Shown: in pieces, positions 6,992 through 14,375 of the stretch
How positions within the stretch are numbered: the stretch's first letter is position 1
Layout: each line of letters begins with the position of its first letter
Assembly (NCBI GenBank): GCA_019410445.1
Contig: DXSO01000025.1
Span: 3,094-17,509, forward strand
DNA length: 14,416 nt
DNA from: Sutterella sp.
GTDB lineage: Bacteria; Pseudomonadota; Gammaproteobacteria; Burkholderiales; Burkholderiaceae_F
Direction: 5' to 3'
Position numbers and translations under genes: made by a program
Notes under the pieces: generated by a model
What the model saw: only the letters and a program-made list of their open reading frames with translations
What the model was told of the DNA's origin: nothing
Database searches by the model: none

Positions 6992-7009
6992 AGACGGATT
7001 AATCCGTCT
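6992..7009 (-). terminator. Probable terminator of the small membrane protein gene
   Basis: AGACGGATTAATCCGTCT is a perfect 18-bp palindrome that begins five bases after the TAA stop at 7014-7016 on the minus strand. The bases that follow (ATCTGAAAATC) are only modestly T-rich. A second small hairpin, TCAGGG-TTTG-CCCTGA, lies beyond it at 6967-6982, so tandem weak terminators are possible. Confidence 0.55.
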
Positions 7010-7013
7010 GAGC

Positions 7014-7433
7014 TTAAATCGGCTCCGCACTCCACAGTTTGAGCGCACCGCGAATAATGCGGTATCCCACCCAAATGCTCATGACGAAAAAGCCGAAGAA
7101 CCAGACGGCCAACCCCACGTAGACAAACGACAAAACAAACCCGATGAGGCTTACCAAGACCGCAAACAGGAAGGCATACCAAAACGTACGGATTTGCCAG
7201 GAAAAGTGACTCTCCACGTAGGTGCCCTTGGCGTCTGAGCGCATCACGTAATTGAGAATCACCGCCACGATCGAAGGCCAACCGAACAAGAAGGCGCCCA
7301 GAATCGAACCTCCCGTGACTACGCCGATGATGATCGACAGCGAATGCAGTCCGTAGACAACCTTAGCCACCGCCACAGACGAAGCTTCCGGAGGCAATTG
7401 CACATCAACTTGCTTGGGCAGATTGTCGGACAT
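7014..7433 (-). CDS. Small multi-pass membrane protein (COG3671/DUF4870-like)
   Basis: This is a 139-residue protein of unknown function. A 20-residue hydrophilic N terminus is followed by three to four hydrophobic spans (about 25-43, 46-63, 85-105 and 107-130). Between the second and third lies a conserved-looking loop, MRSDAKGTYVESHFSWQIRTFW. The loop and topology recall small proteobacterial inner-membrane proteins filed as COG3671 or DUF4870; this is family recall, not a search. AGAGGA lies seven bases before ATG 7433, so the start is sound. It appears to be a single-gene unit, with its own -10-like box upstream and a palindrome directly after the stop. No function can be given. Confidence 0.8.
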   Translation of the reverse strand: MSDNLPKQVDVQLPPEASSVAVAKVVYGLHSLSIIIGVVTGGSILGAFLFGWPSIVAVILNYVMRSDAKGTYVESHFSWQIRTFWYAFLFAVLVSLIGFVLSFVYVGLAVWFFGFFVMSIWVGYRIIRGALKLWSAEPI

Positions 7434-7468
7434 GACACATTCCTCTAAACAAAGGGATTCATACGACG

Positions 7469-7474
7469 ATTATA
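7469..7474 (-). promoter_or_regulatory. -10 box for the small membrane protein gene
   Basis: The minus strand reads a perfect TATAAT here, placing transcription start near 7462 and leaving a leader of about 28 nt. No recognisable -35 sits 16-18 nt upstream (that position is G-rich), so activation by a protein or a weak promoter is possible. Confidence 0.45.
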
Positions 7475-7521
7475 GGAATCCTTTGCCAATGCCCCCTTGT
7501 TTTTAAAGTCGGTTGCAATTG

Positions 7522-7558
7522 AAGTCGACTTGGCTCTCTCAGGGAATTTACGCATAAA
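7522..7558 (+). promoter_or_regulatory. Candidate promoter of the C69 dipeptidase with overlapping dyad
   Basis: TTGGCT (7530-7535) and CATAAA (7553-7558) are 17 nt apart, a fair sigma-70 pattern; transcription would start near 7565. A perfect 10-bp palindrome, AAGTCGACTT (7522-7531), overlaps the -35, and another copy of its half-site AAGTCG occurs at 7506-7511, 16 bp upstream. The spacing suggests a possible operator. The 217-bp gap between the divergent genes holds nothing else I can name. Confidence 0.35.
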
Positions 7559-7650
7559 CCCTTACGGTCTTTTATTGAGTCCAAGCCAATAATTGCTCGG
7601 TAAGCCGCGTCGGTCGGCGCGGCAGACTCCGTCCTGTACGAGGTAGCAAT

Positions 7651-9498
7651 ATGGCTTTCCAAAAGTCGCTTCTTGCCTGCGCCGCAGCCGCCGCGCTCGC
7701 AGCCGTTTCCGTCAACGCACTTGCCTGCTCGACCGTTGTCGTCGGCAAAGCGGTTTCTTCAACCGGCAACATCATCATCGGTCACAATGAAGACAATGGC
7801 GGGCGCATCTTCAATCCGCAGTATTACGTACCGCCCGCAAAGCACAAAGCCGGCGAGATGATCACATACGAGCCAACGGCTGCAAAGATTCCTCAGGTTC
7901 CCGAAACACTGGGCTTTTACTGGTCTCAGACCTTAAGTCCCAAAGGAGCCTCGTTTTCGGATGGTTTTGTCAATGACGCCGGCGTCGTCATCGTCTCCAA
8001 CGCCTGCACTTCGATTTACGACAAAGAACAAAAACTCAAAGACGGCGGCATCGGCTACGGCATTCGCCGCCTGATGGCTGAACGTGCCCATACGGCCAAA
8101 GAGGCCATCGACATTGCCATCAAACTGCTCGGCGAATACGGCTACTTCTCCGAAGGCCGCACCTACACGGTCGCCGACCACAACGAAGCCTGGCAAATCG
8201 CCATTCACAAGGGCAACACCTGGGTGGCTCGCCGCATCCAGGACAACGAAGTCACCTACATCCCGAATAACTTCATGATCGGAGTGGTGGACGCAACCGA
8301 CACGAAAAACGTCATCGTCGCACCGGGACTTATCGAACGCTCGATTCAAAACGGCCGCTATAAACCGGCTAAAGCCGGCGTCTACTCCGACTTCAATTAT
8401 CGAGTTGCCGTGCAGCCCCCTGAAAAACGTGCCGCCGAATACAACCGCAGCCGCAATGAACTTGCCTGGAACTACATCACCGGAAAGAAAATCACCGATC
8501 CGGAACAGTTCCCCTACAGCGCTCAACCCGACCGCAAATTCAGCGTTGACGACGTCAAAGCCATTCTGCGTCTGCACGAAGACAGCATCGGTGACGATCC
8601 GGGCTGGTATCACCACAACGGTTTTGGCACATGCCGCCCCACTTCGCATGAATCGGTCGTCATCGAACTCGACCCGAGTCCGGAACTCATCACTGCTTTC
8701 CGAGCCTACGCCCGCCCCTGCGAGACGCCTTACGTGCCGGGCTATCCGCTTGCAAAGCCGGCCGCCAACGCGAGCTTCATGGACTGGAGCACCGCAACGG
8801 CCGAACAATTCAACGCGCGCGACGAACGCTTTAGCTATCACGCCGAATTTTCATCGACACCGTTTATCAACTACGCCAACGTTTTGGAATATCAGTGGGG
8901 AGATCAACGCGGTGCGCGCGACATCATTCGTACGCTTGAAGACGGCTGGGCTGCCGACAGAGCCGCCGTACACGCTCAAGCACAGGCCGTGATCCAACAA
9001 TCCAGAGACAAGGCTCTTGCCATCCTGCACAACTTCAACGTACAAAAACTGCAGGAAGCTCAGGGCGCCGTCAACCGCGATCTTGCCTCCATTGCTCCGC
9101 ACAAGATCCTTGTCATGGCCGAGGAAATTGATCCGGCAAGCGATGCTCCCGTGCAGATCGCGCTGCTCTCGGATCCGCTGCTTGACGCAACCACCATTGA
9201 CAAAGACAAGACCTTTGCCGGTCCCGGCCGTGCGTCAACCGTTGCCAAAGTCGTTCTAAGCGATCTGGCCAAGCCGACGGCCTTTGAGAAAAAAGACGTC
9301 AACGGCGACGGCAGAGTCGACCTGCTCGTGAGTTTCTCTCAAAAAGATTTGGCTCGCTTCATGATGGCCGGTGCCGAGTGGGACACGTATCTCTACACCT
9401 ACACAAGCGGCAAACGCATCTGCGCCTTTGATACCGTTCGGGTCAAAGGTCAGACCAACAGAAAGTACTCCAAGATCGACGGCGGTCACGATCGCTGA
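7651..9498 (+). CDS. Exported C69-family dipeptidase
   Basis: A 615-residue peptidase of the C69 (PepD) family, N-terminal-nucleophile hydrolases that cleave dipeptides. Residues 1-25 form a signal peptide, with the junction NALA|CSTVVVG. Cys26 begins the family motif C-S-T-x-x-V-G-K, followed by GHNEDN (44-49), and is the expected nucleophile. Other family-like segments are FVNDAGVVIVSNAC (about 106-119) and TYTVADHNEAWQIAI. At 615 aa it is well over 100 residues longer than lactobacillar PepD (about 470). Part of the excess is a C-terminal region (about 490-615) that contains DVNGDGRVD (549-557), which looks like a calcium-binding loop. GAGG at 7640-7643 lies seven bases before ATG. It is most likely periplasmic or surface-located and feeds amino-acid use. 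It is a single-gene unit with its own terminator. Confidence 0.92.
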   Translation: MAFQKSLLACAAAAALAAVSVNALACSTVVVGKAVSSTGNIIIGHNEDNGGRIFNPQYYVPPAKHKAGEMITYEPTAAKIPQVPETLGFYWSQTLSPKGASFSDGFVNDAGVVIVSNACTSIYDKEQKLKDGGIGYGIRRLMAERAHTAKEAIDIAIKLLGEYGYFSEGRTYTVADHNEAWQIAIHKGNTWVARRIQDNEVTYIPNNFMIGVVDATDTKNVIVAPGLIERSIQNGRYKPAKAGVYSDFNYRVAVQPPEKRAAEYNRSRNELAWNYITGKKITDPEQFPYSAQPDRKFSVDDVKAILRLHEDSIGDDPGWYHHNGFGTCRPTSHESVVIELDPSPELITAFRAYARPCETPYVPGYPLAKPAANASFMDWSTATAEQFNARDERFSYHAEFSSTPFINYANVLEYQWGDQRGARDIIRTLEDGWAADRAAVHAQAQAVIQQSRDKALAILHNFNVQKLQEAQGAVNRDLASIAPHKILVMAEEIDPASDAPVQIALLSDPLLDATTIDKDKTFAGPGRASTVAKVVLSDLAKPTAFEKKDVNGDGRVDLLVSFSQKDLARFMMAGAEWDTYLYTYTSGKRICAFDTVRVKGQTNRKYSKIDGGHDR

Positions 9499-9519
9499 CA
9501 GTCGTTTGAACCACCCCCG

Positions 9520-9565
9520 TTGAAAAACTCCTCGCGGCAATCCAATGCCGTCGAGGAGTTTTCAA
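9520..9565. terminator. Bidirectional terminator between the dipeptidase and ppk
   Basis: Arms 9520-9534 and 9552-9565 pair (TTGAAAACTCCTCG-type, with one extra A) and enclose CGGCA-ATCCAA-TGCCG (9535-9550), giving a long GC-cored stem with A-rich and T-rich feet. It begins 22 nt after the dipeptidase stop and 22 nt after the ppk stop on the other strand, so it can end both converging transcripts. Confidence 0.88.
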
Positions 9566-9586
9566 TTGCAAGGCTCGCTGCTGGCG

Positions 9587-11869
9587 TTAAACCTTCAGTA
9601 GATTAAGCGTCTGCTTGATATGGCTTTGCGAATCCATTGCGGGCTCTCCGGGCAAGCGCTTGATCTTCTTGTAGCCGCCGTCGCTTTGCAGCTCCCAAGC
9701 ATGCGTGTTGTCGGCCAACTGCGGATAAACAATCTGCTTGAGGATATTGTCCAAAAGCTTCTTATCCAATACCGGTGCAAGCACTTCGATGCGTCCGTTG
9801 AGGTTGCGCGTCATCATGTCGGCACTGCCCACGTACATGACCGGTTCTCCGCCATGCTCGAAGTAGTAGATGCGAGCATGTTCAAGCAGCTCTCCGACAA
9901 TAGAGTGCACGCTGATCGTTTCCGACACCCCCTTGATGCCGGGACGCAGCGAGCAGATGCCGCGGACCACGCATTCAATTTTGACGCCGGCTTGGCTAGC
10001 CTCATAAAGTTCCCGCACGATTTCCTGATCCACCAGCTGGTTGCACTTCAAAATGATGCGACCGCCGCCCTTGGCGCGATGAATCTGCGTCTCTTCGCGA
10101 ATCAACCGCGTGATATTGGCACGCAAATGATTCGGAGAAACAAAAATGCGGCGATAGTTGTCGATTACGCCGAAACCGGTCATCACGTTGAAGAGATCCT
10201 GCACGTCGCTGCAGATGTCGTCTCGAGCCGTAAACAGTCCCAGATCGGTGTAAATCTTGGCTGACGATGCGTTGTAGTTGCCCGTTCCGATGTGTGCGTA
10301 ACGTCTCAGTCCCTTGGGCTCTCGACGCACCACCAGGCAGAGCTTGGCGTGAATCTTCAACCCGGCAAAACCATAAACGACATTGACGCCGGCGCGTTCC
10401 AGCTCTTCGGCCCAATTGATGTTTTGTTCCTCATCAAACCGAGCCTTGAGTTCGACCACGGCCGTCACCTGTTTGCCGCGCCGACGCGCTTCAAGCAGGC
10501 TGCGCACCACGGGAGAGTCGCTGCCGCAGCGATACAGCGTCTGCTTGATGGCGACGACGTCCGGATCTTTGGCTGCCTGCCTCAGAAACCGCAATACGCA
10601 GCCAAAACTGTCGTAAGGGTGAAAAACCATCAGGTCGCGCTTGCGAATTTCCTCGAACAAATCTTCTTCCGGCTCGAAAGGCTGCGGCGTATTGGCTCTA
10701 AACGGCGGATACTTGAGCGCAGGCTTATCGATTTTCATCAGTCGCATAAAGTCATTGAAAGCCAACGGCATTTTCAAGCGCACGACCTGAGAGGAATGCA
10801 CGTCAAGATGGCTGATGAGAAAATCCTGAAGCGTCAGCGGCATGCCGCGGCCGAGCTCCACGCGCACGATGGATCCGAAGCGGCGTTGTTCGACATAGTC
10901 GCGCACAGCCGCCAGCAAGTCATCGGCTTCGTCTTCTTCAATTTCTCCGTCGGTGTTGCGCGTGACACGGAACATGCCGTAACTCTTGACTTTGTAGCCC
11001 GGAAAAAGCATGTCCATACGATTGGCGATCAGATCTTCCATCATGAGAATGTCGCCGTCGCCCGACGCAAAATTGACTTCCTCCGAATCACTGAGTTCCC
11101 GCGGCACAAAAAGAAAACGCGGCACGTTGTTCGGATTTTTCAATCGCGCAAAGTAGCTCTTTGTGTCTTCAGGATCCGTGCTGCGAAGCTCAATGACGAA
11201 ATTGATGCTTCGACTGGAGATCATCGGGAAAGGACGACCGGCGTCTACGCCCTGCGGCGTTAGAACCGGCAGGATTTCCGTCTCAAAATACCGATCCACC
11301 AGTTGTCGGCGCGCACCGGAAAGCTCATCGTACGTGATGAAGTGCACGTCTTTTTTCTCAAGCGCGGGCTTTAATTCCTTAAGCCACAGTGTCTCGGCCT
11401 CATCAAGCAGCTCGCCGACGCGACGTCGGATTTCCGCCATCTGCTTGGCCGGAGGCATCTTGTCGGGGCCTGTCGGAAGCGCGTTGCTGCGTGCCTGGCG
11501 CTGCAGATTCATCACGCGCACCATGTAGAACTCGTCAAGATTATTGAAGAAGATCGCCAGGAATTTCACTCGATCAAGCAACGGCACTTTGCGGTCCGCA
11601 GCCGTTTCCAACACCTTTCGATCAAACTCAATCCAACTGATTTCCCGATTGGTATACAGCGAAGGCGACTGCAGATCAATCGTAGTCGGAGCCTTTTGCT
11701 CCTTAGCTTCCTTACCTGTTTTTCGAGTTGGCGTCTTGCGGCGGCGGACGCTTGATTCGGCCTTGGAAGCAGCCGCTTCCTGCGCGAGCGCCACTTGAGC
11801 CTTGTCAGAAGTCGGAACCTGTTTCGGCTCCGCCTGCTGCTGAAGTTTTGCTGCGTCGGTTTCAGTCAC
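9587..11869 (-). CDS. ppk1: Polyphosphate kinase 1
   Basis: PPK1 reversibly polymerises the terminal phosphate of ATP into inorganic polyphosphate. The 760-residue protein aligns with E. coli Ppk (688 aa). It shows LYTNREISWIEFDRKVL at about 71-87, NNLDEFYMVR soon after, and the catalytic-core motifs VVELKARFDEEQNINWAEEL, GLKIHAKL with His507, and RYAHIGTGNYN with His526. The last two match E. coli His441 and His460, including the 19-residue spacing. A LEHARIYYFEHGG segment is near the C-terminal domain. The first 65 or so residues are an extra, low-complexity tail rich in Ala, Gln, Lys and Arg. The start is GTG 11869, with a GGGAG ribosome site about eight bases upstream. It is transcribed away from the two-component genes. 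No ppx exopolyphosphatase gene is in view. Confidence 0.97.
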   Translation of the reverse strand: MTETDAAKLQQQAEPKQVPTSDKAQVALAQEAAASKAESSVRRRKTPTRKTGKEAKEQKAPTTIDLQSPSLYTNREISWIEFDRKVLETAADRKVPLLDRVKFLAIFFNNLDEFYMVRVMNLQRQARSNALPTGPDKMPPAKQMAEIRRRVGELLDEAETLWLKELKPALEKKDVHFITYDELSGARRQLVDRYFETEILPVLTPQGVDAGRPFPMISSRSINFVIELRSTDPEDTKSYFARLKNPNNVPRFLFVPRELSDSEEVNFASGDGDILMMEDLIANRMDMLFPGYKVKSYGMFRVTRNTDGEIEEDEADDLLAAVRDYVEQRRFGSIVRVELGRGMPLTLQDFLISHLDVHSSQVVRLKMPLAFNDFMRLMKIDKPALKYPPFRANTPQPFEPEEDLFEEIRKRDLMVFHPYDSFGCVLRFLRQAAKDPDVVAIKQTLYRCGSDSPVVRSLLEARRRGKQVTAVVELKARFDEEQNINWAEELERAGVNVVYGFAGLKIHAKLCLVVRREPKGLRRYAHIGTGNYNASSAKIYTDLGLFTARDDICSDVQDLFNVMTGFGVIDNYRRIFVSPNHLRANITRLIREETQIHRAKGGGRIILKCNQLVDQEIVRELYEASQAGVKIECVVRGICSLRPGIKGVSETISVHSIVGELLEHARIYYFEHGGEPVMYVGSADMMTRNLNGRIEVLAPVLDKKLLDNILKQIVYPQLADNTHAWELQSDGGYKKIKRLPGEPAMDSQSHIKQTLNLLKV

Positions 11870-11894
11870 TTTGTCTCTCCCTCAATGCAAAGTC

Positions 11895-11920
11895 ATTCGA
11901 TCAGAAGTCGAATATTCTGA
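11895..11920 (-). promoter_or_regulatory. Overlapping, mutually exclusive hairpins in the ppk leader
   Basis: Two perfect 6-bp inverted repeats share bases: ATTCGA/TCGAAT (11895-11900 with 11908-11913) and TCAGAA/TTCTGA (11901-11906 with 11915-11920). Only one can form at a time in the ppk leader. They lie roughly 12 nt upstream of the ribosome site. The stems are short, so a regulatory role is only a possibility. Confidence 0.3.
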
Positions 11921-11938
11921 AGCACTAATTTTTCGATT

Positions 11939-11968
11939 TTATTACAAAGCCCTTTGCTCTCCCGTCAA
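11939..11968 (-). promoter_or_regulatory. Probable ppk promoter
   Basis: On the minus strand TTGACG (complement of 11963-11968) and TAATAA (complement of 11939-11944) are 18 nt apart, a good sigma-70 pattern. Transcription would begin near 11932, giving a leader of about 60 nt that contains the overlapping hairpins. No convincing Pho box is visible. Confidence 0.5.
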
Positions 11969-11988
11969 AGTCGGCATTCTCCTGTGAT

Positions 11989-12010
11989 CGTTTCACATGA
12001 AACGTTTTTT
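11989..12010. promoter_or_regulatory. parS-like dyad in the ppk/response-regulator gap
   Basis: CGTTTCACATGAAACG (11989-12004) has two perfect 7-bp arms and matches the ParB site consensus TGTTTCACGTGAAACA at 13 of 16 positions, differing at both ends and at one central base. Six T bases follow, so as RNA on the plus strand it could also act as a small terminator, but no plus-strand gene ends nearby. It lies upstream of the ppk promoter. The match is by eye; ParB binding is inference. Confidence 0.4.
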
Positions 12011-12056
12011 ACCGAATCAAATTCACCTCAACGGCAGGTTCCGTCTTCTTTCGCGT

Positions 12057-12062
12057 TATGAT
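12057..12062 (+). promoter_or_regulatory. Candidate -10 box of the two-component operon
   Basis: TATGAT matches the -10 consensus at five of six positions and lies 75 bp before the response-regulator start. No good -35 is found at the right distance, which would fit a promoter needing an activator, possibly the response regulator itself. Confidence 0.25.
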
Positions 12063-12085
12063 TGAGGCATCATTTTCTACCCTTG

Positions 12086-12113
12086 GTGTACTGCTTGTTT
12101 TTGAGCAGTGCAC
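12086..12113 (+). promoter_or_regulatory. Stem-loop in the leader of the response-regulator gene
   Basis: GTGTACTGCT (12086-12095) pairs with AGCAGTGCAC (12104-12113) over 10 bp with one G-U wobble around an 8-nt T-rich loop. It ends 23 nt before the ATG. It could be an operator dyad or an mRNA structure affecting translation of the weakly SD-equipped start. It is not a terminator, as no T run follows. Confidence 0.5.
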
Positions 12114-12136
12114 TTTCCAACACAACGATATCGACG

Positions 12137-12793
12137 ATGCGAATTCTTCTGGTTGAAGACGATCAAATGATCGGCGAAGGTGTTGTCGACGGTCTCAAGG
12201 CTGAAGGCTATGCCGTCGATTGGGTCCAGGACGGCAATTCCGCCTTGATCGCCCTGCGCACCACTCCTTTTTCTCTTGTCATCCTTGATCTGGGGCTGCC
12301 GGGCAAAGACGGCATCAGCGTTCTGCAGGAAGTACGCTCACGGCGCATCCATACGCCCGTTTTGGTTACGACGGCACGCGACACCGTTTCAGACCGAGTC
12401 AAAGGTTTGGATGCCGGTGCCGACGACTATCTCATCAAACCCTTTGATCTTGACGAACTCTCTGCTCGCATCCGCGCCTTGCTGCGCCGATCCGCCGGCC
12501 GCAGCGAGCCGACCATCGAACGCGGCAAACTGCTCATCAAGCCCGAGACGCGCGAAGTGTTCTACAACGGCGAGCCCGTGCTGCTCTCTTCTAAGGAATA
12601 CGCTTTGCTGGTGGCTCTGGCCGACCGCGCCGGCGTTGTTCTCTCACGCGGTCAGCTTGAGGAAAAACTCTACGACTGGGATTCAGCCGTCGGATCCAAC
12701 ACCATCGAAGTTCACATTCATCATCTGCGCAAGAAGCTCTCCGACAGCGCCATCAAAACCGTTCGCGGCGTGGGCTATCTGCTAGAGACCTAA
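12137..12793 (+). CDS. OmpR-family response regulator (QseB/TctD-like)
   Basis: A 218-residue DNA-binding response regulator. The receiver domain (1 to about 115) has the acidic pair Asp8/Asp9, phospho-acceptor Asp51 in LVILDLGLP, Thr78/Thr79 and Lys101 in the DDYLIKPF motif. The C-terminal winged-helix domain (about 125-218) has the typical LSSKEYALL and SNTIEVHIHHLRKKL segments and ends VRGVGYLLET. When phosphorylated by its partner kinase it would activate or repress genes, possibly including its own. ATG 12137 gives the usual N terminus MRILLVEDD; a start at 12062 would add 25 unrelated residues. Its ribosome site is poor. The stop codon directly abuts the kinase start. Resemblance is strongest to the QseB/TctD/PmrA group; the signal and targets cannot be told from sequence. 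Confidence 0.93.
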   Translation: MRILLVEDDQMIGEGVVDGLKAEGYAVDWVQDGNSALIALRTTPFSLVILDLGLPGKDGISVLQEVRSRRIHTPVLVTTARDTVSDRVKGLDAGADDYLIKPFDLDELSARIRALLRRSAGRSEPTIERGKLLIKPETREVFYNGEPVLLSSKEYALLVALADRAGVVLSRGQLEEKLYDWDSAVGSNTIEVHIHHLRKKLSDSAIKTVRGVGYLLET

Positions 12794-14167
12794 ATGCGCA
12801 TGGCAGCCAGCATTCGCAGCCGCATCGTCTTTACGCTCGTCTCCGCCCTGATCGTGGCGGGACTCGTAGCCTCGTGGGCCACGTATCACTCCACGCGCAC
12901 GGAACTTTCCGGGCTTTTTGACGAGCAGCTGCGTCACACCGCGCTCGAACTGATCGAACGAGGCGATCATGAGATTCAGTACACGATTCTCGTCGGTCAG
13001 TCGCCGGAAATGCGTTTTTTGGTGCAGATTTATGATGCAGCCACAAACCGCGTTTACCTTTCTCGGAGAGCCGATGCTTTGCCGCTTGCCGAAAGCGTAG
13101 GCTTTAGCGAAATTACGGATGATTCCGGCACGCAATGGCGGCAATATGCCGCTACGGTCGGCACCAAGATCGTTCAGGTGGCTCAGCCCTTGGACGTCCG
13201 CGATCGCATTGCCGTATCTTCGGCCATGCACATCGTGCAGCCGATGCTCATTTTGATTCCGTTTCTGGCCATCGCCATCTGGTTTGTCATCGTACAGGCT
13301 CTGCAGCCCCTAAACCGCACTGCTCGAGCCGTTTCCAAACGCTCGCCGTCGAGCATGACGCCGTTGGAAACCGAAGGACTGCCCTTTGAACTCAAAAGTC
13401 TTGTCGACGCCATCAATTCACTGATGCATCGTTTGGGTGACTCTCTGAATGCCCAACAACGATTTGCCTCGGATGCCGCGCACGAACTGCGCACCCCGCT
13501 GGCGGCCATCAAACTGCAGGCTCAGCTGCTAAGCCGTGCCAAGGATCCAGAAACCCGCGCCAAATATGCCGGACGTCTGCAGGAAGGCGTGGCTCGCGCC
13601 ACCCGACTTGTCGAACAACTGCTCACCATAGCGCGTCTGGATCCTGACGCCCATGACAAGCCCATGAGTGAATTCGACCTGGCCGCATCGGCTCAGGCCG
13701 CCGTGGAAGATCTCGCAACCGCCGCACAGGCCAAGCACATTACGCTTACGCACAACTGCATTCCTGTGACGATGGTCGGCATGCCCGATGCCATTCGATT
13801 GATGATCACCAATCTGACGGACAACGCCATTCGTTACACCCCGGAAGGCGGCCGCATCGAAGTCGCAGTCAAAAACGACGGAAACTGTCATGCCGTCATC
13901 ACCGTAACCGACAACGGTCCGGGCATCGCACCCGAAGAGCGCACGCGCGTCTTTGAGCGCTTCTATCGCGCTTTGGGCACTAAGGTCTCCGGAACAGGAC
14001 TGGGGCTGGCAATCGTCAACCGCATCGTCCAGATGCACAACGGCACCATCACCATCAACGACGGTTTTGTACGGCCGCCGCACGATGGCGAGCCCGAAGG
14101 CTTCGGCGCGCAGTTTATGGTCTGCATTCCTTTGTGCACAACACCGAATCAGGCAGTCAAGCTCTAA
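12794..14167 (+). CDS. Sensor histidine kinase (QseC/TctE-like)
   Basis: A 457-residue inner-membrane sensor kinase that pairs with the upstream regulator. TM1 is about residues 8-28, a periplasmic domain of about 115 residues follows (with VQVAQPLDVRDRIA at its end, typical of the two-component sensor N-terminal domain), and TM2 is about 145-168. A short HAMP-like linker leads to the H box FASDAAHELRTPL with phospho-acceptor His230. The ATPase domain has an N box (NLTDNAIRYTPEGG, Asn344), G1 (DNGPGIAP), F box (FERFYR) and G2 (GTGLGLAIV). All catalytic parts are present. The ATG directly follows the TAA of the regulator with no gap, so translation is probably coupled; ATG 12800 is an alternative start. 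The stimulus is unknown: QseC relatives sense small molecules or metals, TctE tricarboxylates. Confidence 0.93.
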   Translation: MRMAASIRSRIVFTLVSALIVAGLVASWATYHSTRTELSGLFDEQLRHTALELIERGDHEIQYTILVGQSPEMRFLVQIYDAATNRVYLSRRADALPLAESVGFSEITDDSGTQWRQYAATVGTKIVQVAQPLDVRDRIAVSSAMHIVQPMLILIPFLAIAIWFVIVQALQPLNRTARAVSKRSPSSMTPLETEGLPFELKSLVDAINSLMHRLGDSLNAQQRFASDAAHELRTPLAAIKLQAQLLSRAKDPETRAKYAGRLQEGVARATRLVEQLLTIARLDPDAHDKPMSEFDLAASAQAAVEDLATAAQAKHITLTHNCIPVTMVGMPDAIRLMITNLTDNAIRYTPEGGRIEVAVKNDGNCHAVITVTDNGPGIAPEERTRVFERFYRALGTKVSGTGLGLAIVNRIVQMHNGTITINDGFVRPPHDGEPEGFGAQFMVCIPLCTTPNQAVKL

Positions 14168-14223
14168 GCAAAACACCTCTTTCGTACTATTTTTTGCGCT
14201 CCTTGTTACAAATTTAACCCGTC

Positions 14224-14262
14224 GGCCACAGTTCACCACATTCACTGTCGGCTTTTTCCTTT
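14224..14262 (+). terminator. Probable terminator of the two-component operon
   Basis: GGCCACAGT (14224-14232) pairs with ACTGTCGGC (14244-14252), with one bulged C, around an 11-nt loop. It is followed at once by TTTTTCCTTTATT. It begins 56 nt after the kinase stop. Confidence 0.65.
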
Positions 14263-14375
14263 ATTGTTTGCCGCATCCATTGGGAGTCGTCTTGATCGTT
14301 TTCCAATCCGACCACATTTTTCGATCTTCGACGTCCTCCGTGCAAAAATGATTCGAACTCGGAGTAAATCAAGAA

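Noticed and set aside
7933..8841. 302-codon minus-strand frame opposite the C69 dipeptidase
   Set aside because: It is antisense to a gene with signal peptide, motifs and ribosome site; the translation is Val/Gly/Asp-rich shadow sequence without recognisable motifs.
10292..11263. Long open frame (323 codons) on the plus strand opposite ppk
   Set aside because: It lies wholly antisense to a well-conserved gene, its translation resembles no family I know, and it reflects the codon bias of ppk.
11989..12010. Palindrome plus T6 as a terminator
   Set aside because: No plus-strand gene ends upstream of it; ppk runs away on the other strand. It is kept as a parS-like or operator candidate instead.
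13529..14245. 238-codon minus-strand frame opposite the sensor kinase
   Set aside because: The kinase has every catalytic box in the plus strand; the reverse frame has no ribosome site or family resemblance that I can see.
14292..14320. TTGATC...CATTTT as a promoter for the last gene
   Set aside because: The spacing is right but the -10 half matches at only three positions, too weak to list.
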